The notes beneath the pieces are model-generated. The model was given only the letters and a program-made list of their open reading frames with translations. It was not told the DNA's origin and made no database searches. The position numbers were made by a program, and so were the translations under genes. From assembly GCF_033708015.1 (NCBI RefSeq), contig NZ_CP137921.1, forward strand, positions 121,592 through 185,591: DNA of 64,000 bases, given 5' to 3'. This stretch comes from Proteus vulgaris. Lineage in GTDB: Bacteria; Pseudomonadota; Gammaproteobacteria; Enterobacterales; Enterobacteriaceae. Shown piece after piece: positions 31,962-40,700 of this stretch; the first letter of the stretch is position 1, and each line of letters starts with the position of its first letter.

Positions 31962-32841
31962 GGCTCTGTTGCAAAGATTGGCGGCAGTCAGAGGTAGGCT
32001 GTCGCTCTGCGCCGATCAGGCGGCTGCTGCGAAATGGTGGTTGAGCATGCCCATGGCCTCCGTCAGCGCCGAGGGCCCAATGCCAAAAGCTCTCTCCACA
32101 AGGCGCACCTCGCCCCTGATGCCGGGCTGCAGGCACCAGGGGCGAGCCTGTCCTTTGCGCAGGGCTCGCATGACTTCGAATCCCTTGATCGTGGCATAGG
32201 CCGTGGGGATCGATTTGAAACCGCGCACCGGCTTGATCAGTATCTTGAGCTTTCCGTGATCGGCCTCGATCACGTTATTGAGATACTTCACCTGCCGGTG
32301 GGCCGTCTCCCGGTCCAGCTTTCCTTCGCGCTTCAATTCGGTGATCGCTGCACCATAGCTCGGCGCTTTGTCGGTATTGAGCGTGGCAGGCTTTTCCCAG
32401 TGCTTCAGGCCTCGCAGGGCCTTGCCCAGGAACCGCTTCGCTGCCTTGGCGCTGCGGGTCGGCGACAGGTAGAAATCGATCGTGTCGCCCCGCTTGTCGA
32501 CTGCCCGGTACAGGTAGGTCCACTTGCCCCGCACCTTGACGTAGGTTTCATCCAGGCGCCAGCTCGGATCAAAGCCACGCCGCCAGAACCAGCGCAGCCG
32601 CTTCTCCATCTCCGGGGCGTAGCACTGGACCCAGCGATAGATCGTCGTATGGTCGACCGAAATGCCGCGTTCCGCCAGCATTTCCTCAAGGTCGCGATAG
32701 CTGATCGGATAGCGACAATACCAGCGCACCGCCCACAGGATCACATCACCCTGGAAATGGCGCCACTTGAAATCCGTCATCGTTCCGTCCGTCCAATCTC
32801 CGCCAAGCATGCTCAAGCTTCACGATTTTTGCAACAGAGCC
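31962..32841 (-). mobile_element. IS6100
   Basis: 880 bp with ends GGCTCTGTTGCAAA and its complement. The flanking octamers GCACGGCG and CACACGAG do not match. It joins the mph(A) region to a copy of the Tn402 IRt end, the known mph(A)-IS6100-chrA order. Confidence 0.96.
32016..32780 (-). CDS. tnpA: IS6100 transposase
   Basis: 254 residues from MTDFKWRHFQ; an upstream in-frame ATG would add ten residues. IS6-family DDE enzyme: D in RLDETYVKV, D in LNTDKAPSY and E in NVIEADHGKLK, with the helix-turn-helix ISYRDLEEMLAERGISVDHTTIYRW. Related to IS26, same cointegrate mechanism. Confidence 0.95.
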   Translation of the reverse strand: MTDFKWRHFQGDVILWAVRWYCRYPISYRDLEEMLAERGISVDHTTIYRWVQCYAPEMEKRLRWFWRRGFDPSWRLDETYVKVRGKWTYLYRAVDKRGDTIDFYLSPTRSAKAAKRFLGKALRGLKHWEKPATLNTDKAPSYGAAITELKREGKLDRETAHRQVKYLNNVIEADHGKLKILIKPVRGFKSIPTAYATIKGFEVMRALRKGQARPWCLQPGIRGEVRLVERAFGIGPSALTEAMGMLNHHFAAAA

Positions 32842-32964
32842 CACACGAGTATTGAGCATAGTCGAGATTGGTGCAGATCACTTCTGATATTGAACTGTCA
32901 GGAGCTGGCTGCACAACAGCCATTACGCCCAATCAACTGGTGCAGTCGTCTTCTGAAAATGACA
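32842..32964 (-). repeat. Second, inverted copy of the Tn402 IRt end
   Basis: About 120 bp equal to the inverse of 8608-8730 (tniA promoter region and IRt). The 25-bp repeat lies at 32940-32964, and IS6100 cuts the other side just upstream of where tniA would start. It shows that a Tn402-type end once bordered the chrA module directly. Confidence 0.9.
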
Positions 32965-33006
32965 ATCCAGTTAGGGTATAGCTCAACCTGACATAGAAGC
33001 AAAAAC

Positions 33007-33312
33007 TCAACCACCTTCTACCAACTCTCCGAACAGCTCCTTGACCTTTGTTTTCGCATCAGCAAGTGCAGTTCTGCCTTGTTCAGTGATGTCATAAACA
33101 CGCCGTTCACGTCGCCCGGTGCGTTCGTGGCGTGAGGTCAGATAGCCTTTTTTTTCCAGGCCGTGCAGCATCGGGTACACGGTGCCAGCGCTCATCTCGT
33201 AGCCGTGTCGGCGTAGCTCTTCGATGATCCCCAGCCCAAAGACAGGTTCCTCGGCTGCATGGTGAAGGATGTGCAGGCGGATCAAACCGCCGTAGAGGTC
33301 TTTGTCAGTCAT
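33007..33312 (-). CDS. PadR-family transcriptional regulator
   Basis: 101 residues. PadR winged helix: LHILHHAAEEPVFGLGIIEELRRHGYEMSAGTVYPMLHGLEKKGYLTSR. It is downstream of chrA, 10 nt apart, same strand, so probably cotranscribed. It likely controls chrA. The direct repeats upstream of chrA are a candidate operator. Confidence 0.88.
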   Translation of the reverse strand: MTDKDLYGGLIRLHILHHAAEEPVFGLGIIEELRRHGYEMSAGTVYPMLHGLEKKGYLTSRHERTGRRERRVYDITEQGRTALADAKTKVKELFGELVEGG

Positions 33313-33322
33313 TTTTTGTGCC

Positions 33323-34528
33323 TCACAGAGCGACGCTCAACAGCCACCCAGCTGCACCGCTACCGAGGACAACCAGCCACGGCGGGAGCTTCCAGAACAT
33401 AAGTGCGACAAGGGCAACTAATGCCAAGCCGAAGTCTTGCGGCTGAAAGATGGCGCTAGTCCATACAGGCTGATACAGCGCGGCCAGCAGCAAGCCGACT
33501 ACAGCGGCATTGATCCCGGCCAGCGCAGCTTGGATGCCTGTATTGCGGCGCAAACGCTCCCAAAATGGCATTGATCCGACGACCAGCAAGAACGAGGGCG
33601 CGAAGATAGCCAGCAGACACACAATGCCGCCGATCCAGCCCGACGGGGCGGTGTTCATCGAGGCACCAAGAAACGCGGCGAACGTGAACAAAGGGCCGGG
33701 CACCGCTTGAGCTGCCCCGTACCCCGCGAGAAAGGATTCATTGTTGACCCAGCCGGAGGGCACCACTTCGGCTTGCAGTAATGGCAGCACAACGTGACCA
33801 CCGCCGAACACCAGTGATCCGACACGATAGAAGGAATCCACCATTGCCATGGTTTGACTTGGCATCAGTTCGGCCAACACCGGCAGGCCAATCAGCAAGA
33901 CAAAGAACAGCGAGAGCCAAAGCACGCCGGCCCGGTGACTGACCGTGATAGGTAGGGGGTCATGCTCAACAACTTTCGCTGGCTTGAACAATAACCGGCC
34001 TGCGATGCCTGCGATAGCAATCACGCCAACCTGTCCCCACGCGGACGGCACAAGTAAAACGACGCAGGTAGCAATTGCCATGATGGTGACTCGCAGCCCA
34101 TCCGTGCATAGGTTACGCGCCATGCCCCATACTGCTTGAGCGACCACGGCCACAGCCACCACTTTTAAGCCATGCAACGCGCCCTGCGAGACGTAATCGC
34201 CATAGCTGGAGATGCCGAGCGCAAAAAGGATCAAGGCTATGGCAGACGGCAGCGTGAAGCCAGCCCAAGCAGCCAGCGCCCCGCTGTATCCAGCCCGAGA
34301 CAGTCCTACCGCTATGCCGACCTGGCTGCTTGCAGGCCCTGGCAAGAACTGACAAAGCGCGACCAAGTCAGCATAGCTCCGTTCGGAGAGCCAGCGCCGC
34401 CGTGTGACAAATTCGGCGCGGAAGTAGCCCAAGTGCGCAATGGGGCCGCCAAAAGATGTCAATCCAAGCCGCAGAAAAATAAGAAAGACCGACCATGGTC
34501 TGCTGTCATCGGTAGGGTTATTCGTCAT
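33323..34528 (-). CDS. chrA: Chromate transporter ChrA
   Basis: 401 residues, full length. CHR-family protein with two homologous halves, each starting with an FxxFLRLGLTSFGGPIAH / FYRVGSLVFGGGHVVL motif (about 14-29 and 236-251) and about 10 to 12 membrane segments. It exports chromate at the inner membrane. In this context it forms the chrA-padR-IS6100-mph(A) module. Confidence 0.93.
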   Translation of the reverse strand: MTNNPTDDSRPWSVFLIFLRLGLTSFGGPIAHLGYFRAEFVTRRRWLSERSYADLVALCQFLPGPASSQVGIAVGLSRAGYSGALAAWAGFTLPSAIALILFALGISSYGDYVSQGALHGLKVVAVAVVAQAVWGMARNLCTDGLRVTIMAIATCVVLLVPSAWGQVGVIAIAGIAGRLLFKPAKVVEHDPLPITVSHRAGVLWLSLFFVLLIGLPVLAELMPSQTMAMVDSFYRVGSLVFGGGHVVLPLLQAEVVPSGWVNNESFLAGYGAAQAVPGPLFTFAAFLGASMNTAPSGWIGGIVCLLAIFAPSFLLVVGSMPFWERLRRNTGIQAALAGINAAVVGLLLAALYQPVWTSAIFQPQDFGLALVALVALMFWKLPPWLVVLGSGAAGWLLSVAL

Positions 34529-34570
34529 ACTTTCGCCTTCATGATCTGCAACGAGTTGATCAATAATAAG

Positions 34571-34594
34571 CGAAATTCGATAACGAAATTCGAT
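34571..34594 (-). promoter_or_regulatory. Direct repeats upstream of chrA
   Basis: CGAAATTCGAT occurs twice, at 34571-34581 and 34584-34594, a 13-bp period. Each is itself a partial dyad (CGAA-A-TTCG). They lie 43-66 bp before the chrA start, well placed as operator for the cotranscribed PadR protein. Confidence 0.55.
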
Positions 34595-34689
34595 ATAAAT
34601 CTAGAAAAAAATACCTCTATGTGTACTACGCAGTTTTAGCTGTGGCTTTCACAGGAGCACGCTTACTTACGGCTTAGCGTGCTTTATTT

Positions 34690-36016
34690 AATGAGATGGT
34701 CACTCCCTCCTTCCCGGTACTATGCTGAGGACAGGCTTTCATTCGGAGAACTATCATGGAAAACATTGCGCTCATTGGTATCGATCTGGGTAAAAACTCT
34801 TTCCATATTCATTGCCAGGATCGTCGCGGGAAGGCTGTTTACCGTAAAAAATTTACCCGGCCAAAGTTGATCGAATTTTTGGCGACATGCCCCGCTACAA
34901 CCATCGCAATGGAAGCCTGTGGCGGTTCTCACTTTATGGCACGCAAGTTGGAAGAGTTGGGGCATTCCCCAAAGCTGATATCACCACAATTTGTCCGCCC
35001 GTTCGTTAAAAGCAATAAAAACGACTTTGTCGACGCCGAAGCTATTTGTGAAGCTGCATCGCGTCCGTCTATGCGTTTTGTGCAGCCCAGAACGGAATCT
35101 CAGCAGGCAATGCGGGCTCTGCATCGTGTCCGTGAATCCCTGGTTCAGGATAAGGTAAAAACAACCAATCAAATGCATGCTTTTCTGCTGGAATTTGGCA
35201 TTAGCGTTCCCCGAGGAGCTGCCGTTATTAGCCGACTGAGTACCATTCTTGAGGATAATAGTTTGCCTCTTTACCTCAGCCAGTTATTGCTGAAATTACA
35301 ACAGCATTATCACTATCTTGTTGAGCAGATTAAAGATTTGGAATCCCAGTTGAAACGAAAGTTGGACGAAGATGAGGTTGGACAGCGCTTGCTGAGCATT
35401 CCCTGCGTCGGAACACTGACAGCGAGTACTATTTCAACTGAGATTGGCGACGGGAAGCAGTACGCCAGCAGCCGTGACTTTGCGGCGGCAACAGGGCTTG
35501 TACCTCGGCAGTACAGCACGGGAGGTAGGACGACATTGCTGGGAATTAGTAAGCGAGGTAATAAAAAGATCCGAACTTTGTTGGTTCAATGTGCCAGGGT
35601 ATTCATACAAAAACTGGAACACCAGTCTGGCAAATTGGCCGATTGGGTCAGGGATTTACTGTGCCGGAAAAGCAACTTTGTCGTCACTTGTGCTCTGGCA
35701 AACAAGCTGGCCAGAATAGCCTGGGCCCTAACGGCACGACAGCAAACTTATGTAGCATAACGGCAGAAATACACCGGTTTAAAGAATTACTGATCTGGTT
35801 TTGCGAATACTGATATTGATGATACTAACGGCCCACCGGCCTGTTGAGGAACCTGTAAAACGGAAAGGCTCATTGAAGCCGTATATTTTCTGGAGGTTCA
35901 TCAGGCGCGGAACTCATCAAGGCGCGGGAATAAAATCCCATTCAGACGCCGGATAGATTCAAGCAAGCCAACTTGTCGTCAAAATCGGTGTTGCAAAAAC
36001 GGGAGTGACCATAGAT
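34690..36016 (+). mobile_element. IS4321/IS5075-like element in the right terminal repeat
   Basis: 1327 bp, same length as the left copy and mirrored. Subterminal repeats at 34696-34707 and 36001-36012. It interrupts the right 38-bp repeat, whose inner part CTTAGCGTGCTTTATTT (34673-34689) and outer part TTCCGTTTTCTGAGACGACC flank it. Confidence 0.92.
34756..35760 (+). CDS. tnpA: IS110/IS1111-family transposase (right copy)
   Basis: 334 residues, translation the same as the left copy (2925-3929). DEDD-type recombinase, full length. The two copies face each other as long inverted repeats 30 kb apart and could mediate inversion of the whole island. Confidence 0.92.
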   Translation: MENIALIGIDLGKNSFHIHCQDRRGKAVYRKKFTRPKLIEFLATCPATTIAMEACGGSHFMARKLEELGHSPKLISPQFVRPFVKSNKNDFVDAEAICEAASRPSMRFVQPRTESQQAMRALHRVRESLVQDKVKTTNQMHAFLLEFGISVPRGAAVISRLSTILEDNSLPLYLSQLLLKLQQHYHYLVEQIKDLESQLKRKLDEDEVGQRLLSIPCVGTLTASTISTEIGDGKQYASSRDFAAATGLVPRQYSTGGRTTLLGISKRGNKKIRTLLVQCARVFIQKLEHQSGKLADWVRDLLCRKSNFVVTCALANKLARIAWALTARQQTYVA

Positions 36017-36037
36017 TCCGTTTTCTGAGACGACCCC

Positions 36038-36156
36038 TTGTAGGATTGGCTGTATCTGGGGACACTATAACCGTCAAAGAAGCCGGTTTGGTGTTGGTCA
36101 TTGGGGTTATCCTGTGGATCTATGGTATAATCTTAACCAAGGTCAGCAATTCCTAA
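36038..36156 (+). pseudogene. Small membrane protein gene, 3' part, split by the island
   Basis: Begins with the second TTGTA and continues the frame broken at 2647: GLAVSGDTITVKEAGLVLVIG, then a strongly hydrophobic end (VILWIYGIILTK) and TAA at 36154-36156. See the 5' part at 2522. The next gene begins 9 nt later with its ribosome binding site (AAGGGGGT) against this stop, so the two small membrane genes were one operon. Confidence 0.75.
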
Positions 36157-36165
36157 GGGGGTCAA

Positions 36166-36282
36166 ATGGACGCTTTCACATTAGGCATGTTGGGGTTGCT
36201 CATTTTTTTCACTGTCGTCACTGGCGGCAGTCTGTATCTCTACCATGAGAAACAGAAGGAAAAAAAGCATCACAACGCCTAA
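36166..36282 (+). CDS. 38-residue membrane protein
   Basis: ATG 36166 with AAGGGGG (36155-36161) upstream encodes a 38-residue protein: one membrane segment (LGMLGLLIFFTVVTGGSLYLY, about 6-26) and a basic, His-ending tail rich in Lys. It is too short for the frame list and was found by eye. Codon use, ribosome binding site and the following terminator support it. Function unknown; the island has separated it from its operon promoter, unless readthrough from the island end supplies transcription. Confidence 0.65.
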   Translation: MDAFTLGMLGLLIFFTVVTGGSLYLYHEKQKEKKHHNA

Positions 36283-36305
36283 AGAGTAACTGCGACAATG
36301 AACGT

Positions 36306-36333
36306 AAAGGCCAGCAATAGCTGGCCTTTTTTT
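36306..36333 (+). terminator. Intrinsic terminator
   Basis: AAAGGCCAGC and GCTGGCCTTT form a stem with loop AATA, followed by a run of seven T. It closes the small membrane-protein operon. Confidence 0.85.
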
Positions 36334-36351
36334 ATACTTGCAGTTTGAGGT

Positions 36352-36387
36352 GTTACATGTCACGATAAGGTAAGTGTGACATGTAAC
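36352..36387 (+). promoter_or_regulatory. 12-bp perfect inverted repeat
   Basis: GTTACATGTCAC (36352-36363) and GTGACATGTAAC (36376-36387) are exact inverted copies with a 12-bp spacer. They lie just before the next gene, whose C-terminus looks like a ribbon-helix-helix domain, so autoregulation is plausible. Confidence 0.55.
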
Positions 36388-36402
36388 GGAAAAGGTGATT
36401 TT

Positions 36403-36777
36403 TTGAAAGTATCCAATGAAGATGCTCAGGCTACGGCGATCTATCTCCTCAGAGCTGCTTCGCGCCCAGCTTTCTGGCGTGACGTCCCATTCGATAAGAA
36501 ACTTGAAGCCGTGGACAGCCTGAACAGCATAGGGCGATCACCATCAGAACTCACTGAATGGATTAATAAATACCTGACAGCAGAGCAAATCAATAAACTC
36601 GGGACATCAATTAGGCAACGTCGCAGAAGGGGATATGGTGTTGGTAAAAGCATAACTATAAGCGATAAAGCCCACAGGATTTTGAAGCGGTTGTCAGAAG
36701 TCGATGGTTGCAGTTTGTCAGAAGTGATCGAGAAACGCCTAGCCCGAGCTTATAAAAATACATGGGACCATAAATAG
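36403..36777 (+). CDS. Probable ribbon-helix-helix DNA-binding protein
   Basis: 124 residues if TTG 36403 is the start (GGTGAT upstream); a GTG at 36376 lies in the inverted repeat and is less likely. The C-terminal 45 residues (KSITISDKAHRILKRLSEVD, then GCSLSEVIEKRL) have the strand-helix-helix pattern of Arc/MetJ-type regulators. The N-terminal 75 residues are not recognised. An arginine-rich stretch (RQRRRRGYG) joins them. DNA binding is inferred. Confidence 0.6.
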   Translation: MKVSNEDAQATAIYLLRAASRPAFWRDVPFDKKLEAVDSLNSIGRSPSELTEWINKYLTAEQINKLGTSIRQRRRRGYGVGKSITISDKAHRILKRLSEVDGCSLSEVIEKRLARAYKNTWDHK

Positions 36778-36890
36778 AGTGACACTAGGGGTTGCATTTT
36801 TAAAACCCGTGATAGCATCTAAATGAACCCAAACGAATAGGGGGGCTGGCGGCGATGCCGACCATTATCCCGACAATGGAGAAATAGACC

Positions 36891-37616
36891 ATGATGACAT
36901 TGACTACCGTCTCGAAGAAAACTTCAAATAATTCAGCCCTTGTATTCTGGCGCGTTGGTACAAAACGGAAAGGCATCCTTGATGTCCATATTGATTTTGA
37001 CCACGAAGAAGCGGATCTTTTGGCTGAGCTCGTAGCCATTCGCTATCTGGCGCTGGACAAACAGGTTTTTTGCAGAGAGCCAGGTGCTGGTGCTGGTTAC
37101 AAGCTGGTGGTATCCAAAGGTGCAATCAAGAAGCTGGCGCTGGGCAAATCCACCAAGGCTTTTGCTTTCAAGTTTGCGGCTTGCCTCACTGGGCGTTTAA
37201 AGGGCGCTACTATTGAAGTCTCGCAGAGCATGGAGTTTATGGATGAGCCGGGAGAGGGCAACATTGAGCTCCTCGATGTGGACAAGCAAGCCTATACCCA
37301 GACCCATGACGAAATATCTACACCTGCCATTGGCCCCGTCCTGGTTACTCAACATGCCATCGATCAGTATCAGGCCCGGATAACCTCTGGAGACCCTAAA
37401 AAACCGTGGGCCTCACTTGTTGGCCGCCTCCAGCATCCAGAGTTACAGGTTCAGCCCTTTGACGAGAAAGTGGCTCGCCATAAAGCCAGAAAGTATGGCC
37501 GCGTAGATAACGTGGAAGTCTGGGGCCATAGAGATTCCAAGTTCAAGTACCTGATGGTGATCAACGACGACAACCAAAAACGTGTTCTTGTCACAGTGTT
37601 TGAGCGAAATGAGTAA
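36891..37616 (+). CDS. Hypothetical backbone protein
   Basis: 241 residues from ATG 36891 (GGAG at 36880). No signal peptide or membrane segment. The last 80 residues (VLVTQHAIDQYQARITSGDPKK onward) resemble small domains that contain an H-A-x-x-Q/R-Y/F motif, seen in toxin-like or phage proteins, but I cannot name it. It lies 132 bp upstream of rhs on the same strand. Confidence 0.6.
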   Translation: MMTLTTVSKKTSNNSALVFWRVGTKRKGILDVHIDFDHEEADLLAELVAIRYLALDKQVFCREPGAGAGYKLVVSKGAIKKLALGKSTKAFAFKFAACLTGRLKGATIEVSQSMEFMDEPGEGNIELLDVDKQAYTQTHDEISTPAIGPVLVTQHAIDQYQARITSGDPKKPWASLVGRLQHPELQVQPFDEKVARHKARKYGRVDNVEVWGHRDSKFKYLMVINDDNQKRVLVTVFERNE

Positions 37617-37665
37617 CCTGCTTCTCATTTGTTCTGAATACACAACCTCTCCAAATCACGTATTC

Positions 37666-37682
37666 ATACCCTAAAAGGGCAA
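37666..37682 (+). promoter_or_regulatory. CCC-N5-GGG activator-type motif before rhs
   Basis: ACCCTAAAAGGGCA (37668-37681) has the same form as the motif before traF (CGCCCTAAATGGGCG) and the one between parM and mobI (TGCCCAAAAGGGGCA). I infer an AcaCD-type activator site about 70 bp before the rhs start. Confidence 0.5.
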
Positions 37683-37748
37683 TAACGCAGTCGTTGATAA
37701 CGACTCTCCCACCTGAAAATAGCTCCAGCATAAAAACTGGAGCTGTAA

Positions 37749-40700
37749 ATGAGATCGAGACCTTCCCTTTTACTGATGCGAAACCTGCGGTCATTGGCCG
37801 TTGTGGTGCTCGCAACTTTGCCATGCGTTGCTTTTGCACAATGGCGGGTTGTAGCCGTGAGCACCGAAGTAGACAAAATGCGCTTCAACACCATCATAGA
37901 CGCGCATTCCTTCATGAAGAATTATCGCTCTGGTGAGGAGCAAGGGAAGGGAACGCCAGTTGGGGATGCGCTTTATCCGGTTGCCAGTTATGGTGATGGC
38001 CGTTATGTCTCCAGGATCTGTTTTAAGTATCTAGGTGCTACTGGCGATTATGACCCCACTACCTGCACTGGCGACCCAGCTACGGTCTACTGGCGCTCAA
38101 CCTATGTTCTGCCGGGTGAGATGGATAAAACACCGTTCCTGGACAGGGATCTCGGCTTACCAACAACGACCATGTGTGTAGGGAACCCTATCCATCTTGG
38201 CACCGGCAACAAGTTCCAGGCTGAACTGGATTATCAAAGCGGAGGCTCCGACCCTTTCACATTCACCAGATACTACAATAGCCACCTTCCTGATGAAGAG
38301 CTCGGCGGCTGGCGGCATACCTACTCGCGGAGCGTCGAGGTCAACGCCTCGAAGTACGGTGAGAACATGGTTGTCCTGCACCGGCCAGAAGGGCAACAAC
38401 TCGCGTTCTACAACTCGTCCTCTGTCTGGGTGCCAACATGGAAAACCGATGATACCTTGACGAAGGATGCTACCGGCTGGCGCTACACTCAATCTGACGG
38501 GGTAGTCGAGGCCTATGATGAAACCGGACGACTGACCGGCATCGAGAAGCCCAACGGCAATCACATCACCCTGAGCTATCTGAACGGAGAGCTATCCTCG
38601 ATCACTGACGGCTTTGGCCGCACCATCCAGTTCCAGTATCAAGATGGCCGCATGGTCAGTGTCACCGATCCTGCTGGTGGCAGTATTCAGTACCAGTACA
38701 ACAGCGCTGGCAAGCTGGCGGAAGTGATCTACCAGGACAATACGAGCCGCAGCTATCTCTACGATGACCCGAATGCACCGGGTTTGCTCTCTGGGCTGGT
38801 GGACGAGAACGGCAACCGTTTCGCCACATGGGGATATGATACTCAGGGGAGAGCGGTTCTAAGCGAACACGCCGGGGGCGCAGAGAAAACTCAGGTAAGC
38901 TACAACGCTGACGGAAGCGTCTCTGTCACCAATGCCCTCGGCCACGTTCAGCGATACACCTACAGTCGCCACAATGGGATGCTCAAGCCTGATGTGGTTG
39001 AGGGTGCGCCGTGTACCGGCTTTGTGGGCGGCAAGGAAACCTACGTCTACGACAGCAAAGGCCTCGTCTCCAGCATTACTGACCGCGCTGGGCAGAAGCG
39101 CACGTTCACCCATAACGACCGGGGATTGGAAACCACCCAGATAGACCAGGACGGGGGTAAGGTTACGACCGACTGGCTTCCTTCCAAGTCGCTCCCGGCA
39201 AAAATCACAGAACCAACCAGGATCACTGAGCTCACCTACGACACTCATCTCCGGGTGATAAGCCGCAAGGTCACTGATCGCAGCTCGGGCGCTTCCCGGA
39301 CATGGACCTACACCTATGCCCCTGTTGGTACAGGAAAGCCGAGCCTGTTGGCCTCGGTTGATGGTCCGCGCACCGACGTCAGCGATGTTACGACATTTGA
39401 CTACGATGACCAGGGCAACCTGATCCGGACAACGAACGCGCTGGGGCAGGTGACGCAGTTTGGTGACTACGACGCGAACGGTCGCGCCGGGACCATTCAG
39501 GGTGTCAATGGTGTAACCCAAACCCTCACCTATGACGCCAGAGGAAGACTTGTCAGCTCCACTGGGCCAGAAGGAACCACGGTCTACAACTATGATGCTG
39601 TGGGCCTCCTGAGTTCGCTGACCAAGCCAAATGGTGCAACCGTCAGCTATGAGTACGACGCTGCACATCGGCTGGTGGCGGAAACAGATGCACAGGGCAA
39701 CCGGCGCGAGCTTGAGCTCAATGACCTCGGGAACCCAGTAGAAGAGCGACTGCTCGATGCGCTGGGCCAGACCCGTTGGATAGAGCGCCGGATCTTCAAC
39801 GAAGTCGGCTGGCTCTCCAGTGTCTCCGACGCCTATAGCAATCAGTCATCGTTTTCCTACGATGTGGTGGCAAACCTGATACAGGAGACCAGTCCCTCTG
39901 GTAACACACACTCCTACAAGTACGACGGCTTCCATCACCGGACACAAACGACCGATCCCCTCGGGAAGGTCACGCAGGTGCTCTACAAGGATACCGGCGA
40001 TGTTTACCGTGTCTCCGACCCTCGTTCGCGCCTGACCTACTACAGCTACAACGGCTTTGGCGAAGTGACCCAGGTCCGGAGCCCGGACACCGGCACCACC
40101 GACATTACCTATGACGAAGCCGGTAACGTGGCAACGCGCAAAACGGCCAAGGGGCAAACCACAAGCTACAGCTATGACGCGCTGAACCGGATCATCGAAA
40201 CCTCCAGCGATGTCGCTGGCGAATCGCCAATTCTGTACGGGTACGACGAAGCAACCTCACCATACGGCATAGGCCGCTTGACCTCAGTCGATGATGGCAA
40301 CGGTGTCCGGAGATTTGGCTACACCCCCGAAGGATGGCTGGCTTACGAAACCTGGGAAACCCACGGGCAGAGCCTGACTACCCAGTACCAATACGATGGT
40401 GCAGGCCTCGTCACGAAGATCACGTATCCCAGTGGCCGTGAGGTCTCCTACACCCGTGACTCAGCCGGTGACGTCATCGAGGTGACAACGACACAAGCAG
40501 GCACCACAACAAACCTGGCAAGCCAGATTGAGCGAGCGCCCTTTGGCCCCGTCACCAGTATGGTCAGAGGGAACGGCATTTCAGAAAGCCGCACTCTGGA
40601 TCTCGATTACCGTGTCACCGGCATCGACGCTGCTAGGGTGCATTCGCTGGTCTATCGGTACACGCCAGACTCGTTGATTTCAGCCATAGACGACAATCTC

